NCBI GenBank assembly: GCA_023430975.1
Contig: JAEYYB010000149.1
Span: forward strand, 1 to 12,602
Reading direction: 5' to 3'
Source of the DNA: Bacillota bacterium
GTDB lineage: Bacteria; Bacillota; Clostridia; Acetivibrionales; DSM-2933
Length of the DNA stretch: 12,602 nt
Part shown: piece after piece, positions 1-5,657 of the stretch
Layout: every line of letters begins with the position of its first letter
Position numbering within the stretch: the first letter of the stretch is position 1
The notes under the pieces: generated by a model
Told to the model about the DNA's origin: nothing
Seen by the model: only the letters and a program-made list of their open reading frames with translations
Databases searched by the model: none
Translations under genes and position numbers: made by a program

Positions 1-44
1 TCAGATACAAGGATATTGGTTATGATTTATGCCTGCAATGGATT

Positions 45-113
45 TTTGCAATATTGTACATTTTGCATTTGCAACTTTGTGTATTTTTGTTTTGCAACTT
101 TGTACATTTCTAT
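45..113. repeat. Three imperfect 23-bp tandem repeats
   Basis: Units start at 45, 68 and 91, exactly 23 bp apart. Each begins TTTGCAA, followed by a TTGTACATTT-like block (the middle unit has TTGTGTATTT). Each unit therefore carries a TTGCAA palindrome, and units 1 and 3 also carry TGTACA. They lie immediately downstream of the truncated diguanylate cyclase gene. A 23-bp period is not a multiple of three, so this is not a peptide repeat. They could be protein-binding iterons or a degenerate minisatellite; the sequence does not say which. Confidence 0.65.
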
Positions 114-119
114 TTTACA

Positions 120-1733
120 CTAAATAAATACATCACTTCTTCTAATAATATCCTGTATATCTTCGTCCAACTCGGGATTAAAAGAAGCCGTTCCATAAGA
201 AAGTTCCAAGGGATAAGGAAGATTAAGTTCCTTTATCATCCTATCCAAATTCGATTTTATATTTACTATAGGTTCATATGTTATACAGACAAACTCGTCC
301 CCACCTGTACGAAACACCTCTCCCTTGCTACCTACTAACGCATTTATAAGCTTATAGCAGTTTCGTATAGCATCGTCTCCAGTATCATGTCCATAATTAT
401 CATTTATATATTTCAAAAAATTCAAGTCAAATTCAGTTATATAAATATTTATTAAATACTCTGGATTTTGAGAAATTTCAACGATTTTCTTTTCAAACGC
501 ATTACGATTTTTAGCCTGAGTCATGAGATCTAAATCTGCCATTTTTATTATAAGTTCATTTTTCTCCTGATCTGCAATAATCTTTAAATAGCGTTTCCAA
601 GAAAAAAACATCAGAATAGCTATGGTAATTAAAATACTTATTGGAAAGGTAACAAAACGTTCACTGTAGATTCTTAAATAATATAAAGCAACATCAAATA
701 ATGCACCTATTAATACAATCATTAATGGTATCAATAATAATTTAATTCTTGTATTCTTTTCTACCACAATCTCATATATAATTGTTCCTATAACCAATAT
801 TATTTCCAGTATAAGCATAGCAAGAAAGAAAACTAATAGATTGAACAATTCTTTAACCCTTGTAATCTGTAAAATGAATGCTGTTAATACAAACAAAGTA
901 TGAACGGTGCACATAGCACCTATAATTTTTTTACATCTTTCGCGGCACAGCTTGTATATATAAAGACTGAATGAAATAGGCATCAGAAATAAGCCAAAAT
1001 AATCAACAAAATAGGATATTTGTGCATTCCCAATAATTAAGCTGAAAAAATCATACTGGTTTATGCTCCATAAACCACTGCAAAGTGCACAAATACCGAT
1101 TATTTTAAAATTATCATCCAAATGTCCAGTTTTAATACGTAACGAGAAATAAATAATAAACGATAAAATTCCTGCCATAATAATAAATGTACATACTATG
1201 ATTCCAGGGAAATTTTTAATAATTAGTGTGGCATAAACGGAATTTTGATTAGCATAAGATATCTTCTTTACAATTCCTGCATATTTAGCATTAACTGAAA
1301 CCATTTCTATTACAAGTATTTTTCCATTACTCTCTGGTGGAATAGTTATGATATTATTTAAAAAACCTTTATTGTTTGTAAGTAGATTATCAGAATTACT
1401 ATAACCATAAGAATAAATTTCTTTGCCATCTAAGGTAGCTCGTATCGAATCATATGCTGTAAAAATAACCACTGCCTGTGAATCTTTAAATGCTTCAGGA
1501 AGTACTCGGTAAATAGAAAAAGTATCTCCAACCTTTGTTTCATCATTTGTATAAGGCAATTCAATATCTTTAACCAGGATAGAATTAGTACTATAGTTCC
1601 ATCCTTCATTCATAGAAACTAAGCTATCAAAATGAAACGCAGTATTTTGATAAGGAAAAATAATGCTAATACATAAAACCACAAGTAATGAAAATAAACA
1701 CAGTCCTTCAAAAATACGACTAATAATTTTCAC
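120..1733 (-). CDS. Membrane sensor diguanylate cyclase (GGDEF), C-terminus cut short
   Basis: Predicted to make cyclic di-GMP from two GTP under control of an extracytoplasmic sensor. Residues 8-28 form a first membrane segment. Residues about 30-170 are an extracellular beta-rich domain. About seven hydrophobic helices follow at 176-380, the layout of 7TMR-DISM-type receptors. The GGDEF domain starts at D402. It keeps the N-terminal D-L-M-T...N-R signature, the FDLN metal/substrate segment, NYGHDTGD and an intact GGDEF at 477-481. The inhibitory I-site (RxxD before GGDEF) is absent; the aligned residues are GSKG. The protein ends in RRSDVFI, and the TAG stop sits where the Tyr of the usual AD..MY..K helix belongs. 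The start is GTG at 1733, with GGAGG 11 nt upstream. The family call is secure; activity is uncertain because the last helix is missing. Confidence 0.9.
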   Translation of the reverse strand: MKIISRIFEGLCLFSLLVVLCISIIFPYQNTAFHFDSLVSMNEGWNYSTNSILVKDIELPYTNDETKVGDTFSIYRVLPEAFKDSQAVVIFTAYDSIRATLDGKEIYSYGYSNSDNLLTNNKGFLNNIITIPPESNGKILVIEMVSVNAKYAGIVKKISYANQNSVYATLIIKNFPGIIVCTFIIMAGILSFIIYFSLRIKTGHLDDNFKIIGICALCSGLWSINQYDFFSLIIGNAQISYFVDYFGLFLMPISFSLYIYKLCRERCKKIIGAMCTVHTLFVLTAFILQITRVKELFNLLVFFLAMLILEIILVIGTIIYEIVVEKNTRIKLLLIPLMIVLIGALFDVALYYLRIYSERFVTFPISILITIAILMFFSWKRYLKIIADQEKNELIIKMADLDLMTQAKNRNAFEKKIVEISQNPEYLINIYITEFDLNFLKYINDNYGHDTGDDAIRNCYKLINALVGSKGEVFRTGGDEFVCITYEPIVNIKSNLDRMIKELNLPYPLELSYGTASFNPELDEDIQDIIRRSDVFI

Positions 1734-2090
1734 GTTCTAGTACACCTCCAGCGTGTACAATTTGTTTTATACAATTGTCTAAATCATAGAATTTTTATAC
1801 GAAAACTAATGACTTTATAACTTGAATTTATTTTTGACTTTAACTATAAAAGTAAAAATAATTACTATAACTATATCATATTTTATATACTTAGTATAGT
1901 CTCGAAAAGCAACTGAAAAACTATAAATTACCTATAAATTACCTTATTAATTAAATTTAGATTCTACTTTTTGTTTCTAAAATTATATCAAAAAATAGAC
2001 AAAAACTATATAATGATAATGCTGTAACCCTATAGTAATTTGAAGGTTACAGCATTATTATTAAATTAATTATTCTACTGAGTTTAATAA
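1734..2090. other. AT-rich intergenic region between the diguanylate cyclase and the PPC/stalk gene
   Basis: No gene is seen here. It holds the GGAGG ribosome-binding site of the diguanylate cyclase in the loop of a small TACAC/GTGTA hairpin (1741-1757). A weak minus-strand promoter candidate has TTGCTT at 1907-1912 and TATATA at 1884-1889 with 17-bp spacing. There is an 11-bp perfect tandem duplication at 1922-1943 (TATAAATTACC twice), and the terminator hairpin at 2016-2058. The promoter call is low confidence because such AT-rich DNA offers many matches. Confidence 0.5.
2016..2058 (-). terminator. Hairpin terminator after the PPC/stalk gene
   Basis: A perfect 14-bp inverted repeat (2016-2029 with 2045-2058, containing AATGCTGTAACC and GGTTACAGCATT) encloses a 15-nt loop. 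It begins about 33 nt past the stop codon of the minus-strand gene that ends at 2091. The U-rich stretch is not immediate: the minus-strand RNA has a short U run about 12 nt after the stem. This makes it a good stem but only a moderate intrinsic terminator. Confidence 0.65.
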
Positions 2091-3626
2091 TTACTGAGTA
2101 ATTGAAATTGTTTGTATATCGCTGTTCCAGTCTACTTTAGCACCAAAGCTTTCAGCAACGGCACGAGCAGGAACCAAGGTTCTTCCGTTGATAATTTGCG
2201 GAGAGACATCAAGTGTAATTTTTGATCCGTTTTTGGTTATTGTCTTATCTCCTACTTTCATAATTATTGTAGTATTCTCATATACAGCTGTTATAGTTTT
2301 AAGCTTTTCATTCCATGTTACATTAGCACCGATTGCTTCAAATATTGCACGAAGAGGAACAAGTGTGCGTCCATTCTGAATAATGGGATGCTGGTCAAAT
2401 TGTATTTGCTTCTCATTTAACAAAACTTTAATTTGACGAGAATTTAATGAGATATTATAATCGGTATTGCTATGATAGAGACTACTATATTTTGTTGTAA
2501 CGAGAATATAATATGTACCTTTGTTAAGAGAAATATCATCTGATTTTCCTGTAGTATTAGTACCTGTCGAATTTAGCTGTAACAGCACATTGTCATTACT
2601 GTCATACAAAGAAATTTTCCAATATTCACCTGAAGATTCTAGATTGCCATGGTTAAAACCGATATTTATTTTATCAGAACTTTGTAATGTGAACTTGTAA
2701 TAATCAACATCAGAGTTTAATCTAAGATTACCACTAATTGGCTTATTTGTTTCGGAAATAACTGTTGCCTGTTCCTTTTGGTTGTTTTGTTCAATTTCAA
2801 ATTGACCTTTGTTTTCCTCATAAATTACTGTAAGATTATAATCAGCATTACTGTGATAAAGACTACTATATTTAGTAGTAATTCTTATGAAATATGTACC
2901 CTTGTCAAGATAAGCATTTGTTGATTTTCCAGTTGTATTAGTTCCTGTTGAATCAAAATTAAGAACTTCATTTTCATTAATATCAAACATATTGATCTTC
3001 CAATATTCACCTGAGGATTCAATATTACCATGGTTAAAACCTATGTTTATTTTGCCGGAATTTTGCAAAGTAAATTTGTAATAGTCAATGTCAGATTGTA
3101 ATCTAAGATTACCAATTATGGGCTTATTCACTTCTGAAATAACCGTTGCTTGCTCCTTTTGATTGTTTTGTTCAACTTCGAATTCGCCTTTATTTTCGGT
3201 ATAATTTACAGTAAGGTTATAATCTGTGCTGCTGTGATAAAGGTTACCATATTTGGTAGTAATGCGAATATAGTGTGTTCCCTTGTCTAAATAAGCATTC
3301 ATTGATTTTCCTGTTGTGTTATTTCCAGTAGACTCAAGATATAGAACCTCATTTTCTACATTATCAAACATATTAATCTTCCAATATACACCTGAACTTT
3401 CAATATTACTGTGGTTGAAACTTATGTTTACTTTTCCTGATGATGGTAATACCACTTTGTAATATTTAACAGAATCTTGTTTAGGTAAATTATCAGTAAA
3501 TACATCATTGACTGGTATTGGTTTAGCCTCATCACTCATGGATGCAAATACATATTGTGTACATAAACTCATTCCCACCAACACTGTTATGGCTATTAGT
3601 GTCATAAAAATTTTTTTAGAAAACAT
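2091..3626 (-). CDS. Secreted protein: three PPC-like repeats plus a copper-amine-oxidase-N-like stalk domain
   Basis: Probably an extracellular or wall-associated binding or structural protein; no catalytic domain is visible. Residues 1-29 are a signal peptide: MFSKKIF, a hydrophobic core, and a likely cut near VFA-S. Three near-identical repeats follow at residues 40-166, 167-293 and 294-395. Each has the bacterial pre-peptidase C-terminal (PPC) pattern: a (D/K)YYK strand near the start, a GT.YI.(I/V)TTKY strand and a final DYN(L/I) strand. The C-terminal part, about 399-511, carries two copies of NGRTLVP(L/A)RA, each followed by an (F/A)E(A/S).GA.V.W segment. That is typical of the copper amine oxidase N-terminal-like stalk domain common in Clostridia and Paenibacillus. 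AAAGGAG is well placed upstream of the ATG. It lies 49 bp downstream of the FAD oxidoreductase gene, so co-transcription is likely. Its partner or ligand is unknown. Confidence 0.85.
   Translation of the reverse strand: MFSKKIFMTLIAITVLVGMSLCTQYVFASMSDEAKPIPVNDVFTDNLPKQDSVKYYKVVLPSSGKVNISFNHSNIESSGVYWKINMFDNVENEVLYLESTGNNTTGKSMNAYLDKGTHYIRITTKYGNLYHSSTDYNLTVNYTENKGEFEVEQNNQKEQATVISEVNKPIIGNLRLQSDIDYYKFTLQNSGKINIGFNHGNIESSGEYWKINMFDINENEVLNFDSTGTNTTGKSTNAYLDKGTYFIRITTKYSSLYHSNADYNLTVIYEENKGQFEIEQNNQKEQATVISETNKPISGNLRLNSDVDYYKFTLQSSDKINIGFNHGNLESSGEYWKISLYDSNDNVLLQLNSTGTNTTGKSDDISLNKGTYYILVTTKYSSLYHSNTDYNISLNSRQIKVLLNEKQIQFDQHPIIQNGRTLVPLRAIFEAIGANVTWNEKLKTITAVYENTTIIMKVGDKTITKNGSKITLDVSPQIINGRTLVPARAVAESFGAKVDWNSDIQTISITQ
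2442..3509 (-). repeat. Three in-frame 381-bp tandem repeats encoding PPC-like domains
   Basis: In minus-strand order the units are 3509-3129, 3128-2748 and 2747-2442. The period is exactly 127 codons both times, and the third unit is cut short where the stalk domain begins. Repeats 2 and 3 resemble each other most in their first half, while repeats 1 and 2 match through the second half and the NNQKEQATVISE linker. That mosaic suggests duplication with later unequal exchange. The repeats differ at many codons, so they are not an assembly duplicate. Confidence 0.85.
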
Positions 3627-3675
3627 TTTTATCTCCTTTTCAAAATAATATAAATATTAAATATATAGTAATATA

Positions 3676-5265
3676 CTACTTCTTTGTTTCGTGGTATTCT
3701 TCTTCACTATTAACAGCCCAAATTGAATCTTTTGAATTAATATTCTTAGTGATACAATTTACTGCTTCCATGGCTGTCAGCATTGAGTGGTCCATATTAT
3801 TATATCTATGCTGGCCATTTCTGCCAACGCAATATAAGTTAGGAATTGCATCCAGCCACTCTTTTATTTGAGTGAATTTACTGTATGTTCCGAAGTAAGC
3901 AGGATAAGCTTTTTTAACTCTGATCCTCACCTGATCTAAAACATCTTTTTCATCGATAATATCAATTTTAGCTAACTCTTTTTTTGCAAACTCAATGAAG
4001 TCATTATCTGACATGTTCCACATGTTGTCACCTTCATTGCAGAAGTATTCCAGGCCTATCCATACTGTGTCTTTAAAGTTCTTTAAAAGATATGGAGACC
4101 AGTTGTTGAAAATTTGAAGACGCCCGATTTTTACGTCTCTTTCCTGAATATATATCCATGTATCCGGTACTATGTCCCCTACTGTCTTGATTTTTGTTTT
4201 ATTCTTTATTTTTAGTTTATTTACCAAAAGACCCACTGTGATAAAATCACGATATGGTAGTTTATCCGCAGCTTCATAAATTTCTGAAGATATTTCTGCA
4301 CCTTTTATAGAAGTAACAAGATCCTTTATTGGCATTGAGGATATGAAATAGTCGCCAAAAACCTCTTCCTTTTGACCATCATTCTTTTCAACTATAACAG
4401 AAATAACTTTTCCATTTTGCACTTTTACTTCTACAACCCTATTATTTAAGCGAACTTCCCCGCCCATAGACTGGATGTCAGATGCTGCAGTTTCCCATAG
4501 CTGCCCTGGGCCAAACTTGGGATAAATAAATTGCTCTATTAATGACGTTTCCACATTTTTTTGTTTTATTCCATTTTTACTTCCTCTTGAACCGAATATC
4601 TTACTTAAAGCAGCTAATACCGCCTTCTTTAGGGATAAACCCTTGATTCTTTGAGCTCCCCAGTCGGCAGCTATTTTTGAAGGGTGTACTCCCCACAATT
4701 TTTCGGTATAATCTTCAAAGAACATTCTATATAGCGTAACACCGAACCGGTTTATAAAAAAATCTTCAAGTGATTTTTCCTCGCGTTTGTGAAATCTTGA
4801 TGAAATATAACCAAAACCGGCAGCGATGGTTCTAAAAAGTCCCATATTTGTGAATGTCTGAAGTTTTAAAGATATAGGATAATCAAAGAATTTTCTTAGA
4901 TAAAATATCCTGGAGACACGTTCCCTGATCAGCATTACCCTATCTTCTGATTCAGGATTAGGTCCGCCTGATACCAAGTCCTTTTGTTTATTAAGCAATA
5001 TATCATCTTTTGAAGGTGAACCCTGAACCGGCATTAATTTCATCCACCAATCCATTACTTTATCATCTTTTGAAAAAAAACGGTGACCTCCAATATCAAT
5101 GCGATGATTATTGTATTTTACCGTGCGAGAAATTCCACCTATTTCATTACTTTCTTCAAGAATGATTGGATGAATATCGGTGTTTAGTTTTAAAATTTCA
5201 TACGCGGCAGTTAAACCTGCTGGCCCAGCTCCAATTATAATTGCAATCTTTTTGTTGTTTTCCAT
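3676..5265 (-). CDS. FAD-dependent oxidoreductase, UDP-galactopyranose mutase/amine oxidase superfamily
   Basis: A cytosolic flavoprotein of about usual length (529 residues). The N-terminal Rossmann fold has G12-A-G-P-A-G17 for FAD binding, with an acidic E37/E38 at the end of the second strand for the ribose. The GGISRT segment (43-48) and the DIGGHRFFSKDD segment (57-68) are typical of this superfamily and resemble the GGH motif of UDP-galactopyranose mutases. The C-terminal flavin motif is VGRNGQHRYNNMDHSM at about 480-495. The acidic NSEEEYHE tail is shared with a widespread bacterial group usually annotated only as NAD(P)/FAD-dependent oxidoreductase. The substrate cannot be told from sequence; sugar-nucleotide or glycan-lipid chemistry is a reasonable inference. 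ATG at 5265 has AGGAG upstream. Translation of the downstream PPC/stalk gene begins 49 bp after its stop. Confidence 0.82.
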   Translation of the reverse strand: MENNKKIAIIIGAGPAGLTAAYEILKLNTDIHPIILEESNEIGGISRTVKYNNHRIDIGGHRFFSKDDKVMDWWMKLMPVQGSPSKDDILLNKQKDLVSGGPNPESEDRVMLIRERVSRIFYLRKFFDYPISLKLQTFTNMGLFRTIAAGFGYISSRFHKREEKSLEDFFINRFGVTLYRMFFEDYTEKLWGVHPSKIAADWGAQRIKGLSLKKAVLAALSKIFGSRGSKNGIKQKNVETSLIEQFIYPKFGPGQLWETAASDIQSMGGEVRLNNRVVEVKVQNGKVISVIVEKNDGQKEEVFGDYFISSMPIKDLVTSIKGAEISSEIYEAADKLPYRDFITVGLLVNKLKIKNKTKIKTVGDIVPDTWIYIQERDVKIGRLQIFNNWSPYLLKNFKDTVWIGLEYFCNEGDNMWNMSDNDFIEFAKKELAKIDIIDEKDVLDQVRIRVKKAYPAYFGTYSKFTQIKEWLDAIPNLYCVGRNGQHRYNNMDHSMLTAMEAVNCITKNINSKDSIWAVNSEEEYHETKK

Positions 5266-5389
5266 TATCCAATTGTCTCCTATAAAATAAAATTACTTTC
5301 TATATTTATAAAAAATATATTTCTAGTAATTAATAAACCTTTGTTTTTAATGTAATTTATAGCGGAAGTTATTTTTGATCATACCTAAA

Positions 5390-5425
5390 ATTATTAATAA
5401 GGGTAAGATAACCCCTATTAATAAT
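5390..5425 (-). terminator. Terminator-like hairpin downstream of the UvrA-like gene
   Basis: An inverted repeat pairs 5390-5404 with 5411-5425 (14 of 15 positions) around a 6-nt AAGATA loop. Its inner part is GGG/CCC, rare in this AT-rich spacer. In minus-strand RNA it is followed by a short U run (AAUUUUAGG). It lies about 230 nt past the UvrA-like stop codon, so it may end that transcript, or lie in the leader of the FAD oxidoreductase gene as an attenuator. Confidence 0.5.
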
Positions 5426-5519
5426 CATTAAGACTAATCACTAATTGTGCTCATTTAAATATTATAACATAATAAATAATATGTAAGCCAGCATTAATTT
5501 TAAATATAAGTAATTAAAT

Positions 5520-5622
5520 TATATGAAAAGTGTTAATAATCTTACATTTGTCAGAGCAAATAACGAACGCTTTTACGGGATTTGCGATAGACAAAAGTAA
5601 AAGATTATCCACTTTTCATATA
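5520..5622 (+). repeat. 103-nt fold-back element, copy A
   Basis: A long near-palindrome. The outer 13 bp are perfect (5520-5532 with 5610-5622, TATATGAAAAGTG and its complement). Inner stems pair 5536-5543 with 5601-5608, 5547-5552 with 5590-5595, and 5556-5561 with 5580-5585. The loop is 18 nt (5562-5579). Neither side has a T tract, so it is a poor intrinsic terminator. Positions 5520-5609 align without gaps to the minus strand of 10254-10165 with 78 of 90 identical. The perfect outer inverted repeat and dispersed second copy suggest a MITE-like element. A structured RNA or a decayed gene fragment are alternatives. Confidence 0.75.
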
Positions 5623-5657
5623 TATAGAATCACAGTATTTACCTTAATATAAAATGA

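Larger units (their letters stand above)
5266..5657. other. 392-bp intergenic region with two strong hairpins
   Basis: No credible gene is seen. From the left it contains the upstream leader of the FAD oxidoreductase gene, a terminator-like hairpin (5390-5425), an AT-rich spacer, the 103-nt fold-back element (5520-5622), and the 35-nt tail before the UvrA-like stop codon. Both flanking genes are on the minus strand, so the region must hold the 3' end of the UvrA-like transcript and the promoter of the FAD oxidoreductase gene. I could not pick out a convincing promoter. Confidence 0.6.

Noticed and set aside
45..113. Short repeats as a CRISPR array
   Set aside because: The 23-bp units are directly abutting with no spacers, and there is no cas gene.
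54..338. Plus-strand open frame of 94 codons opposite the end of the diguanylate cyclase
   Set aside because: It overlaps a well-supported gene, has low-complexity hydrophobic composition and no ribosome-binding site.
1734..2090. A c-di-GMP riboswitch near the diguanylate cyclase
   Set aside because: The leader shows none of the conserved GEMM core sequences or three-way junction that I can recognise.
2442..3509. Tandem 381-bp repeats as an assembly artefact
   Set aside because: The copies differ at many positions and end differently, so they are real diverged duplications.
5520..5622. Fold-back element as an integron attC site, or as a replication-origin site because of TTATCCAC at 5605-5611
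   Set aside because: No RYYYAAC/GTTRRRY core pair is found at the ends and no integrase is present. The DnaA-box-like match is single and incomplete, and there is no cluster.
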